Origin: Lamellibrachia satsuma
Lineage: Eukaryota > Annelida > Polychaeta > Sabellida > Siboglinidae
Direction of reading: 5' to 3'
Assembly (NCBI GenBank): GCA_033239005.1
Contig: BSQZ01000125.1
Span: 503,501 to 567,500, forward strand
DNA length: 64,000 nucleotides
This document shows, piece by piece, positions 46,186 to 56,722 of this stretch. The notes below the pieces were generated by a model. That model had not been told where the DNA came from. It saw nothing but the letters and a program-made list of their open reading frames with translations, and made no database searches. Made by a program: the position numbers and the translations under genes. Each line of letters begins with the position of its first letter. Position 1 is the stretch's first letter.

Positions 46186-47124
46186 GCAGGACCAGCTGTA
46201 AGTTTCTTGTGGGATATGTAAAACACATGCCTTGACACTGATCTCTTCCAGTAGTTTGTAAGCTTCTTGTGGGATGTGCAAAAGACGCACCTTGACACTG
46301 ATCTCTTCCAGTAGTTTGTAAGCTTCTTGTGGGATGTGCGAAAGACGTACCTTGACACTGATCTCTTCCAGTAGTTTGTAAGCTTCTTGTGGGATGTGCA
46401 AAAGACGTACCTTGACACTGATCTCTTCCAGTAGTTTGTAAGCTTCTTGTGGGATGTGCAAAAGACGCACCTTGACACTGATCTCTTCCAGTAGTTTGTA
46501 AGCTTCTTGTGGGATGTGCGAAAGACGTACCTTGACACTGATCTCTTCCAGTAGTTTGTAAGCTTCTTGTGGGATGTGCGAAAGACGTACCTTGACACTG
46601 ATCTCTTCCAGTAGTTTGTAAGCTTCTTGTGGGATGTGTGAAAGACGTACCTTGACACTGATCTCTTCCAGTAGTTTGTAAGCTTCTTGTGGGATGTGCA
46701 AAAGATGCACCTTGACACTGATCTCTTCCAGTAGTTTGTAAGCTTCTTGTGGGATGTGCAACAGACGTACCTTGACACTGATCTCTTCTAGTAGTTTGTA
46801 AGCTTCTTGTGGGATGTGTGAAAGACGTACATTGACACTGATTTCTTTCAGTAGTTTGTAAGCTTCCTGTGGGATGTGTGAAAGACGTACCTTGACACTG
46901 ATCTCTTCCAGTAGTTTGTAAGCTTCTTGTGGGATGTGTGAAAGACGTACCTTAATGTTGATCTCTTCCAGTAGTTTGTAAGTTTCTTGTGGGATGTGTG
47001 AAAGACGTACCTTAACACTGATCTCTTCCAGTAGTTTGTAAGATTCCTGTGGGATGTGTGAAAGTCGTACCTTGACACTGATTTCTTCCAGTAGTTTGTA
47101 AGCTTCTTGTGGGATGTGTGACAT
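46186..47124 (-). repeat. 60-bp minisatellite containing an SMPD4 exon and its donor, about 15.5 copies
   Basis: On the gene strand each unit contains CATCCCACAAGAAGCTTACA and codons for IPQEAYKLLEEISVK, then the donor GTACGT or GTGCGT. The unit is exactly 20 codons with no stop, so one 319-codon frame spans the array. The last unit (lowest coordinates) has GC where the donor GT should be. Differences between units are mostly single bases. Confidence 0.95.
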
Positions 47125-47139
47125 TAATATTACATTGAT
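47071..47139 (-). CDS. SMPD4: SMPD4 first recognisable exon (minimal form)
   Basis: The minimal exon runs from the acceptor-like TTTTAG to the first donor AAG|GTACGA, 69 bp, phase 0. It encodes IPQEAYKLLEEISVK, which leads into DLYALLP of exon 2; the family has [23 protein letters not shown] here. An ATG at 47124 in frame could instead be the start codon, in a weak context. The residues expected before this point in vertebrate SMPD4 were not found. Any of the following unit donors would add 20 codons in frame, so the real exon may be longer. Confidence 0.7.
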
Positions 47140-47141
47140 CT

Positions 47142-47435
47142 AAAACCTAAAACTGGACCTATTGGTGCCACCAGGACCTAAAATTGGACCTATTGGTGCC
47201 ACCAGGACCTAAAACTGGACCTATTGGTGCCACCAGGACCTCAAACTGGACCTATTGGTGCCACCAGGACCTCAAACTGGGCCTATTGGTGCTACCAGGA
47301 CCTCAAACTGGACCTATTGGTGCCACCAGGACCTCAAACTGGACCTATTGGTGCCACCAGGACCTCAAACTGGGCCTATTGGTGCCACCAGGACCTCAAA
47401 CTGGACCTATTGGTGCCACCAGGACAACTAAACCT
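47142..47435. repeat. 31-bp minisatellite, about 9 copies
   Basis: The unit contains CCTATTGGTGCCACCAGGAC and CTCAAACTGGA. It adjoins the 60-bp array. Confidence 0.93.
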
Positions 47436-47455
47436 AACAATGCTTTTTTTATTAG

Positions 47456-47500
47456 CTACATGTCTGTATATGATGGACTTATGTAGGGGGCAGCTCAAGG
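47456..47500 (+). other. Exon-like segment (acceptor and donor), unassigned
   Basis: TTTTTTTATTAG is followed by 45 bases and then CTCAAG|GTAAGT, which looks like a short internal exon on the + strand. No homology is recognised and no partner exon was found, so it may be chance. Confidence 0.25.
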
Positions 47501-47672
47501 TAAGTAATCAAGTCATTTTGTAAGTGATCCCTCTGTAAATATTTGGAGCTTTATTTTGCCAGTAAAACATAATCATAATATATTTTTGAGCATGATTATA
47601 GCCATTGATATATCTAGGCTAGGACTGATTTATTACTTGGTTTATAGGCCAGGAGATATATATATATATTAT

Positions 47673-48215
47673 ATTTAGAATACTGTATATAAGCGTGAAG
47701 ACCATACTGTAAGAAGGATATAGATACGCTTGAACGCACACAGAGAGCAACTAAAATTATTCCAAAACAGAGAGACCTTAGTTATGAAGAACGCCTGAAA
47801 GAATGTGGTTTAACAACCCTAGAGACAATGAGGTTAAGAGGAGATCAGATTGAAGTTTTTTAGATATTCAATGGGTATAAAAAAAATTTATAGAAATGTT
47901 TTTCTTACTCCAAAAAAATAGTAGAACTAGAGGACATGACGTAAAATTAGTAAAGGATCAATGTAGATTGTATACCAGGAAGTACTCGTTCTCACAGAGG
48001 ACAATAAATGAATGGAACAAATTGTATATGGATTGTGTAGCTGCTAGCAGCATGAATATGTTTAAAAACAAGGATGACACATATCTCAAGAGGGCAGCTT
48101 ACACGTAGATGAACAGTCATTTTTTTTGGACTCTTGATAAGCCAATGGCTTCCTTGTCCACTTGCCATCTGGGCCTTTGGCTTGGATGGCAAATATTGTG
48201 AAATCTTGTACACAC
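47673..48215 (+). pseudogene. 5'-truncated CR1-like LINE copy 1
   Basis: This aligns along its length with the end of the larger copy at 61357-61885, including DLSYEERLKECGLTTLE, and shares the same 3' untranslated sequence (AAGCCAATGGCTTCCTTGTC). Stops and small indels break the frame. It ends near GATGGCAAATATTGTGAAAT. Confidence 0.88.
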
Positions 48216-48715
48216 ACTATGTTATGACCTGGTGTAGACCATATGTAGCTGGTAAAGAATGTGTCTTTTATGTTTTGTCCTAGCTACATTATAGATCTTC
48301 TTTTAGGGGCCTATATGAACCTATGAATGTGCACTTGAGTCTGAAATAATAATTGAAATATTTAAGTCTTAATTAATGTTAGGAATCAACCCAGTTGTTG
48401 GCAATTAAAATTCACAGGTAAGTAACAATTTCATGAACACGTATGTAAATTATAAGATAAAGTAATTGTCATGTTATACCCTTTTATATACTCTTGTTGG
48501 GGCATATGTTGACCTGTGTGCATGTGTGTGAGCTTAAATAAAATTTTAAACACTTACTTTTATGAATCAAACCAGTTGTTCATTTTTTAAATTCACAGGT
48601 AAGTAAATATTTCATAAATGTGTATGAAAATGTTATGATAATGTCTCTGCTTTCAGTGTCCTCAGACTCAGTGCAAGTAGTTGTGCATTTAATGAAATAA
48701 TTGCTGGTGATTCAG
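48216..48715. other. AT-rich spacer
   Basis: Two similar phrases AAATTCACAGGTAAGTAA-like at about 48409 and 48590 suggest a partial duplication of about 180 bp. No gene recognised. Confidence 0.45.
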
Positions 48716-51052
48716 AATAAGACAATACATAAGCTGACATGGAGATCCCCAGACAGCAGAACTGAGAGTCAAATAAATCACATCCTTGTTAATGGAAAAT
48801 GGAGACGCTCTCTACAAGACGTCAAAACAAGGAGACTAGCTGATGCTGGCAGCAACCACAACCTGTTGATAGGAAAACTTGCACTGAAACTGAGAAAGGC
48901 AAAGACAGGAGAGAAGAAGAAAGAGCGTTTTGATACCACCAAGCTACAAAACCCAGAAACCAAGCAACAGTTCACAATTGCTCTGAAGAACAGTTTTGAT
49001 ATTCTGCAGGAGGAAACAGAGATGACTATACACAGTTTCAACATGGCCATGGAGATAGCAGGGAAAGCAGTGCTAGGCTACAGAAGAGCAAAGAAAGAGC
49101 AGTGGATTTCCACATCAACTTGGGACAAAATAGACCAAAGGAAAGGAATAAAGAAAAAGCTGCTCACCACAAAGTCCCCAAGACTCAAAGAAAGACTTTA
49201 AAGAGAATACTCACAAAAAGACAAAGAAGTAAAACGGAGTACCAGAGTAGACAAACGAACTTACATTGAAAACCTCGCAGAAGACGCAGAAGCAGCTGCA
49301 AGAAGAAAGGATATGAAGTCACTCTACCAAATAACCAAGAAGCTGAAAGGAGATACAGGTCCAAACCAGAATCTCCCACTGAAAGATGCAGATGGAAAGA
49401 TAATCACAGTCGAGAAAGAGAAGATAGAGAGATGGAAGGAGCATTTCCAACAGGTTCTCAATCGTGCAGATCCACCCAGATTTGCAGACATCCTGGAGGC
49501 AGCAGATGACCTTGAAATCAACCTCGACCAAATCACTGAAGCAGAAGTCAGAGAAGCCATTAAAGCCCAGAAGAATGGAAAAGCACCAGGAAGCGACAGC
49601 GTCTGCGCAGAAATGCTGAAAGCAGATGAACAAGAAATACCCAGAATCCTCTGCCAGATCTTCCAGAGAATATGGGATGAAGAAAACACACCAGATAATT
49701 GGAAGACAGGCACAATTATCAAGCTACCAAAGAAGGGCGACTTGGGGAACTGTAACAACTGGCGGGGCATAACCTTGTTATCAATGACATGCAAGATTTT
49801 CAGCCGCACAATCCTGAAGAGAATATCAGCAGCTACAGATACAATCCTCCGCCAGGAACAAGCCGGTTTCAGAAGAGGAAAGTCATGCATCGACCACATT
49901 TTCACGCTACGGCAGATTTTGGAACAAAGCACGGAATGGAACAGTACGATCTACATTGCCTTCATTGACTTTGAAAAGGCCTTTGACAGCCTTCACAGAG
50001 AATCCCTGTGGAGAATATTACGTCACTACGGGATCCCACAGAAGATGGTAAATGTGATCAAGATACTTTACACAGATGTCCAGTGTCAAGTCGCCTGTAA
50101 CATTCACATGTCAGACAGCTTTAGCGTAAAATCTGGAGTAAAACAGGGATGCATTCTCTCACCATTTCTTTTCACCCTTGCCATCGACTGGCTGATGATA
50201 GAAATCACCAAAAATGGAAACAGAGGCATCAGATGGACACTTACCTCGATCTTGGAAGACCTGGACTATGCAGATGACATTGGACTGCTGTCTAACAGGC
50301 ACAAGGACATGCAAGAAAAGATGGACAAACTCACAAGAACAGCACCACAGATTGGGTTAAAGCTCAACACAGCAAAAACCAAACTGATGAGGATCAACAA
50401 CAAGACAGATAACCCCATCACCATAAACAACAGTGAGGCTTTGGAAGACGTTCAGGACTTTGCATACCTGGGAATCAAAATCACAACAGATGGAGACTCT
50501 GCAAAAGATGCCACGGCTAGGATCAGAAAGGCAAGTCAGACCTTCGCTATGCTGAAGCCCATCTGGAAATCCAAGCAACTGAGATTGGAAACAAAACTGA
50601 GACTGTACAATAGTAATGTTCTCAGTGTACTTCTCTACGGCTCCGAGTGCTGGAAACTGACAGCCAAGCTAGCACACAAGCTTGAGACCTTCCAAAACAA
50701 GTGTCTACGGAAAATCCTAGGAGTATTTTGGCCCAACACCATCACTAATGAAGAGCTGCACCGCAAAACAGATGCAACAGCCTTGACCACACAGATAAAG
50801 AAGAGACGATGGAGATGGCTTGGACACGTGTGCCGAATGTCACCTGGCGCACTGCCCAAGACAGCCTTACGCTGGACAGCAGATGGAAAAAGGAGACGTG
50901 GTCGCCCAAAAGAAACATGGAGACGTACAGTGGTGAAGGAGATGAAAGAATGCGGCCTGACATGGAACAACATCACCAAATGGGCTGCAGACCGACAGCA
51001 GTGGTGCTCTCTTGTCGATGCCTTATGTGCCACCGGGCACGAAGAGGAATAA
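48716..51052 (+). pseudogene. RTE-like non-LTR retrotransposon, 5'-truncated (endonuclease end and reverse transcriptase)
   Basis: The element begins in the last part of an apurinic-type endonuclease domain: QINHI and AGSNHNLL stand where the family normally has IDH and SDHxL, so catalytic or structural Asp residues read Asn. A TAA at 49199 interrupts the same frame. From 49313 a 579-residue frame holds a full reverse transcriptase: GKAPGSDSV, YIAFIDFEKAFDS, GVKQGCILSP, LDYADDI (YADD at 50266), then LLYGSECW, RRWRWLGHV and GRPKETWRR, the usual tail of this LINE type. The clade is inferred from these blocks. It is probably dead. Confidence 0.9.
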
Positions 51053-51659
51053 GCGGTAAGATTCAGAATATCAATCAAGCTCTTGCGCACATTAATTTTT
51101 GCCAAAATCATTTAAAAATTGCATATTATATTAATATAAAAAATTATCCATATCCTGCATATAAACATTTGTTTTGCTAACAAGTACAAAACAGACTGTA
51201 TTGGTTTGGTAGTGAATTCAATTCAGAGAAATGTAAATAAGTCATGATTTCGTTCTGGAGACTTGCTCTCAATGTTACAGATTTGTAAAACTTCACAATG
51301 GTGTTGTTGATTTTTCCTCCATATACTAACTTCGACATATACAACATGTTAGAAACAATGACATGTTCTGAAGAATTTACTAATTTATGCTTGCACTAGA
51401 AACACACCAATGTTGTCTAATTAGAAACACACCAATGCCGTCTAATAAACATTTGTCAGCTTTATTTTGGTCCAATTTCGATAAGAAAAGATGACTAAGA
51501 AAGTTAACTTATCACTTTCCAAGATGCCAACAAAGCTGACGAAAATTAACGGAAACACGAGTCGAAACAAACCGTGAACGAGATTCCAGTAATCGCCGCA
51601 GCGATAATCATGAACGGATTTTCGAGCCTGTCTTAGCCATGCTCCAAAAGTTGGCAAGA
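51053..51659. other. Sequence after the RTE-like element
   Basis: The start is probably the element's 3' untranslated region; its exact end is not visible. A short phrase TAGAAACACACCAATG is repeated near 51400-51435. Otherwise nothing recognised. Confidence 0.4.
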
Positions 51660-51732
51660 CCAAGTCAAGATTTGCCATCCAAGCCAAAGGCCCAGATGGC
51701 AAGTGGACAAGGAAGCCATTGGCTTATCGAGT
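51660..51732 (-). pseudogene. CR1-like LINE 3'-end fragment, copy 2
   Basis: This is the reverse complement of the shared LINE 3' untranslated sequence (GATAAGCCAATGGCTTCCTT ... GGCTTGGATGGCAAATCTTG). Only about 73 bp is present, a strongly 5'-truncated insertion on the - strand. Confidence 0.88.
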
Positions 51733-52395
51733 TGAATGTCAGTAATTGAAAACATGAAATACTGATAGCTGTGTGATTTTACAAATTACAGCATTCTTCT
51801 GTACCACGCCCAGTGCCGTCGAAGTAAGTATGTCGTTGTTCCACTTTAAACAACGGCGGCCAGCGCAACTGAGTTTTTTTTTTTTTGCTTTACGGATAAA
51901 GGACTGTCTTCATCCAATTGCGCTGCGCACACCCTAAACGTCACATTAATAGCCGTGATCGGCTTCTGTAATGCACCCACATACAACAACTGCAGTGGGA
52001 TCTTCAGATTAAGATCCGTTTTTAGGCGGCATTTGGGGACACGTTTAAGATACCAATCTGTTGAATTGTCGCTCGGGACGTAAGTGGAACCTCGAAATCG
52101 CAACGAAATAAAAACAACAGAGATTGTTTAATCTTACTGCTGCATCCGTTATTATATTATTACACTGATATTCGTATTCAAACCACAATCGTACCATAAC
52201 GGAAACAACAGCAGTATTTTCCATGACATCAACAGGACGGCTATCGACTCCCACTTCTGTGCCGCATTTTGAAATGTTCGCCAACTTAGACTGTAATATT
52301 ATTTACTAAATTAGCCGACAGATGGCACACAATTATCTAGTAAGCGCGAACTCCCCACCAGTGGCGCCACTTACCATTACACAGATACCACAACT
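51733..52395. other. Unassigned sequence
   Basis: Moderately GC-rich patches and a T9+ run near 51880. Frames of 79-86 codons on the - strand show no recognisable domain. It could include the SMPD4 promoter region, but I see no specific signal. Confidence 0.3.
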
Positions 52396-52833
52396 GGGCA
52401 CGGACCACAGTCACTTTTCCCATAGACGACCATTATAACATTCTTGCGCCTACATTGAAAATTTATCCTACAATTTTTTTTAAATTCACAGAAAATGACA
52501 CACCCACTAAGACACCTGGTGTGCGAAATTCGTGAAAATTACATACCTCCTTTTCGCACAAATTGCTTCAAAGCATGAGGCCCGTGCATTTTTGCCATGA
52601 AATTCCCCGGTTTCCCAAATATGAGTACATCCTGCCTAACAGCCACTGTGTCCTTACGCAACTGGTATACCTACTGACAAATGGCATCATTTCAAAGCTT
52701 AGATGCTACTGTGCACAAAAACATCACTTCCACTCACTCATACACACAATTTCTGCTCTCACAAATTAACCCTATCTGCACAATTAATTTTTTCCTTGGG
52801 ACTCTTTATGGATTCTGACTGTGGTCCGTGCCC
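52396..52833. mobile_element. 438-bp MITE-like element with 17-bp terminal inverted repeats
   Basis: It starts GGGCACGGACCACAGTC and ends with its exact reverse complement GACTGTGGTCCGTGCCC. A second copy of its left 300 bp lies at 54872. No clear target-site duplication is seen (CAACT before, TAATT after). No protein is encoded and the superfamily is unassigned. Confidence 0.8.
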
Positions 52834-54437
52834 TAATTAATTTCCGACATCTCACAAACCGTCACGAAAGTTATACCAAATCGAAGAAAAACATTTATCT
52901 CGATAAATCACAGAAGGAAATCCACATCACAATGCTACACATTAATTGATATGTCACCGACACATGCCCCCGTATGTAAGGGGAAGAATTTCAAGTGGGC
53001 TGAGTTGCACATATGCACTTTAGTCATAAAGCCCACACTGCTTGCTGTGCCAGAGATATAGAAAATCTTACAAGTGTTTCATAAAATATGGGGTATTTTC
53101 ATCAATACAACACTAAAATTGTCAACTAATTTTTTATTAAAATATATATATATATTTTTTAATATGCACTGTTTTTGGGCAAAAAGCTAGCATTTCTGTG
53201 TATTTCACAACATTGATAGGTAATATTGAGCGTTCAAACTACAACGAATTATGGTATGTGTGAAAACAAGCTATATATCTGACAAGTTTTCATGTGAACA
53301 TTTGGCATTGCTGACACGGATGACCCAATTTCTAGTCACTGAAGGTGCCAACTGCCTGTCAACGAGATAGAATGGAATGCTGCCTGTTTGGGGCTTTTGA
53401 GTGTCTCCTGTTGCAACTACAGTGACGATAAGCCTACTTTTTGCTCAGATTTCAGCTACAGGTGGTTGTAAATTCTATTCAGAATCTACATTGGGGTATT
53501 TTCTCAGCCAATAGCTGTGCAGCATGACAGACAAGTGGTCTACCCCACTAAAATTATGGTCATTGCTTAAATGTCAGTTGGACAGATTGCTCCCAGATCA
53601 GTCAGATAGGAAACGTTTTTGACTCTGATACAGATATCAGCATGGAGAAGAAACGTGAAGGTGTGGGGAAGTTCCAAATAGCCAAAAATGAGAGGAGATG
53701 TGGCTTTCAGAAGAGGCACACTGTGCCAGGATATTATGGTTCTACACATACAGAATAAATTGTGCACCTTGGGGGCTTCACTTTGAAGGAGAGGATTTTA
53801 TGTCACCTGTCCAGGGCATGATAACTGCACAGCAACATTGACATTAGATTGCTATGGAGGTGACTGCAAGATATGCAGGTACTCCTCTATAGCCTGCTCA
53901 GGTGGGAAAGGAAACTGGTGGAAAAAATCAATGTACCTGCAGACAGGTACTCTCCACTATCTCAACATGACCAGTGGAGACAGGATTACACTGAGAAAGA
54001 TTCTGCAACTAAGATAAGGGGGAAATGCACTAGCGTTAACAAAACTGTGTCTTAACACAAACCGAAATGATGGCCTGAACAGAGGGTTGAGTGCTTCTTT
54101 ACCAAAAAATGTGAACTTCAGTCGCAATGTCAAGGGACATGCCTGTGCAGCCATTGACAGGCTGAATTATGGAGCGGGGGACTCTCTACTGTGGAAATTG
54201 GAGACAAGCAAAGCTCCTATTAGTAAAGGTGGAACTGTGCCACACACTCCCCCCACATGTATGTGAGGGGAGTTCAAGAGAGGATTACCTCATAGCCCTG
54301 CGAGCACAACGAAGCATGGACACACAGACAGACAGGCAAGCAGCTGAGCATGCAAAAACAAACAAACTGGTGAGTAATGATAAGACTGGCTTAATTAATT
54401 CATTGATTTGTCTCTCACCTGTTCAACTGCACAATTT
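52834..54437. other. About 1.6 kb between MITE copy and endonuclease remnant
   Basis: Frames of 60-90 codons show no domain I recognise. It may be the non-coding or decayed part of a larger element that carried the endonuclease at 54438-54850. Confidence 0.35.
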
Positions 54438-54850
54438 CTAAATACACTGAGGGTAATGACCATGACCAAAACAATGCTGCTCTCTCACACACTGTCTTCT
54501 ATTGTTGTTTACATGCAGTGGCTCCAGTATCATATGCTGTGGATTAACACACAAGCTGACATTGCAAATATGGCTACAACTTAGATGTCTAGGAATCTTT
54601 GATAAATTATGGTGTAGCATATACATTAATCTATGTACAAGAACTGTCTTCCATTTTCCAGCTTGAAATTTCACGCATATGACACCATGCTGGGCTAGCT
54701 AGCCTATACAATATGCTTTAAAACACCCAGTCCATAACATGCAACTGTCATTTCTTGACAAGACAGTGTTAAACTTGCTTCTCCACCTATATTTTCTCAC
54801 AAAAAATGTCATCCATGCTAGTTTTACCACGATGCGTTGCCTTGGTAACA
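54438..54850 (-). pseudogene. I-PpoI-like His-Me finger (zinc-binding) endonuclease remnant
   Basis: The - strand frame ending at 54438 reads VHRLMYMLHH, then SCSHICN, LCVNPQHMILEPL, NNNRRQC and CFGHG..PQC. This Cys/His spacing with SH.C, C.NP.H, N..R..C and a final C..GH....C is the zinc-bound ββα-metal fold seen in I-PpoI and the zf-His_Me_endon family. The N-terminal CMLWTG motif lies in another frame just upstream (about 54699-54760), separated by a stop, so the gene is frameshifted or was spliced. The left end of a MITE copy sits within about 25 bp of the start of this region. Family assignment is from motif pattern alone. Confidence 0.68.
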
Positions 54851-54871
54851 AGCCAGTCAAAATTTCATATT

Positions 54872-55172
54872 GGGCACGGACCACAGTCACTTTTCCCATA
54901 GACGACCACCATTATAACATTCTTGCGCCTACATTGAAAATTTATCCTACCATTTTTTTTTTAAATTCACCGAAAATGACACACCCACGAAGACACCTGG
55001 TGTGCAAAATTCGTGAAAATTACATACCTCCTTTTCGCACAAATTGCTTCAAAGCATGAGGCCCGTGCATTTCTGCCATGAAATTCCCCGGTTTCCCAAA
55101 TATGAGTACATCCTGCCTAACAGCCACTGTGTCCTTACGCAGCTGGTATACCTATTGACAAATGGCATCATC
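54872..55172. mobile_element. Truncated second copy of the GGGCACGGACC MITE
   Basis: It is nearly identical and in the same direction as 52396-52690, with a few substitutions. It stops matching after GGCATCAT and has no right inverted repeat. Confidence 0.85.
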
Positions 55173-55219
55173 ATCGAGACTAGTGTGACGTATTAGGGGA
55201 GGCCGGCGTATACAGAACC

Positions 55220-55855
55220 AATGCAAACGTGTTGTAATGTCTGTGTGGCTGGATCCCCACAAGCAACATCTTAAATCGTCGCTGCATGGAGACTGTACAA
55301 CGACACCCAGCTCGACGTATCCTTCACGACTTCAGCTCTACTGGTCGTTGGGCAAATCTAAAGTCCCTGCAGTGCTTCCGCACACCCCCCTCCCCCCCCC
55401 CACCTCATTGGCGCAATGACCTTCGGGTTCTTGCCAATTACTATATAGACATAGAGATACATTTAGTGCCTGTGCATTGGTCGCACAGCTCCAACTTGAG
55501 AACCTTCAGTCCATGAGACCATCAGACAGAGTCAGTATGATGTCCAGAGTCAGCATGATGTACAGAGTCAGCATGATGTACAGAGTCAGCATGATGTACA
55601 GAGTCAGCATGATGTACACAATCATAAACGGACTTGTCGATGTGAACTCTGTTGCACTTCTTGAACCCAGCAACCGCAGCTCTACAGAACATCAAGCCAA
55701 GCTCCAAATCTCCCACTCCCTAATTGACATATACCTACACTCCTTCTTCCCATCATCAATCCGACTCTGGAACAGTGAACCTGTAGGTGCATCATCAGCT
55801 ACACTCTTACCTTCATTCGGGTCTTCACTGAAGGGATGGTTGGGGCAACACATCT
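55220..55855 (+). pseudogene. LINE C-terminal fragment with an internal 18-bp repeat
   Basis: The translation shows LYNDTQLDVSFTTS-type then MMYTIINGLVDVNSVALL and SFFPSSIRLWNSEPVGASS, the usual end of a Jockey/CR1-group ORF, spread over two frames. At 55536-55618 the phrase CAGAGTCAGCATGATGTA is repeated about 4.5 times, adding RVSMMY repeats at the point where a single MMY is normal. Confidence 0.78.
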
Positions 55856-55859
55856 AATC

Positions 55860-56428
55860 ATCAAATATATCATCGGCATTGTCTTTTATCAGTTCTTAAC
55901 TTTTACATTATAACTCTCGTTTTTTATTTTGTTTTTAGCTTTTAACGTAACTTTTCCTACTGATGCCTTTTAATCACAGGAAAAGTGCTCGTTCGCGTTT
56001 TTCCTCATGTAGACTAATTTGTTCTTCGAGACTCGGGAGTATCAACAGTAATATAAAGAAATATTTTTGTTCTCGTTCCCTCACATCTCCGTCAGTTCCG
56101 CGTGTACGTGGCCGACATTTTGTCGGCGAACGCGTGCCCGAGGACCCTTGGTGCCCGGGGACCCAAGGTGCCCGTGGACCCATGGTGCCCGGGGACCCAT
56201 GGTGCCCGTGGAATATTACGAAGGAACCTATGTGGACGTTTGACCAAAATTACTAAATAACTCAAAACGTGATCTACGTCAAACGTCCCCTGAATGCTTC
56301 GTGAAGTCGGCAGTTGTACCTGTTGTTGGAGCGTGAAGTTGCTAATGCCATTTACATTGCCCTACCGAAACTTGACTGGGTAGTGCAAGGAGGCATTTCC
56401 CCCGTCCCATTCAACGCCGGGCAACTCG
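55860..56428. other. Unassigned sequence with a GC-rich repeat
   Basis: At 56140-56212 the 14-28-bp phrase GGTGCCCGGGGACCCA is repeated about 4 times. No gene is recognised. Confidence 0.45.
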
Positions 56429-56640
56429 ATGAGGCGCCGCCTCGGACAAATGGTTGATGGATGTGAAACCTGTCGAGTCCTCGCGACCGCTGGTCAAGTC
56501 CGCGCGACCGCTGGTCAAGTCTGCGAAATCTAGTTTTTTATGAGATCGATCGAGTTCTGCGATATCTATTGAGTTCTGCGATATCTACCGAGTTCTGCGA
56601 TATCTATCGAGTTCTGCCGGATCGATCGAGTCTGGTTACC
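56429..56640. repeat. Inverted copy of the sequence at 60100-60262, with an 18-bp array
   Basis: It shares GATGAGGCGCCG, GAAACCTGTCG, CGACCGCTGGTCAAG and GATCGATCGAGTTCTGC with the reverse complement of 60100-60262. The phrase GAGTTCTGCGATATCTAT is repeated about 4 times at 56550-56625. Confidence 0.75.
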
Positions 56641-56722
56641 ACTGAAAATAACGTTGTAGGTTGTGCAGCGAAGTAATGCTGCAATATAATATAATATACA
56701 CGGCTTGGCATGACAGCGATTG

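Noticed and set aside
51442..52284. Minus-strand frames of 79-86 codons as missing SMPD4 5' exons
   Set aside because: No resemblance to the SMPD4 N-terminus and no splice-site pair in the right phase was found.
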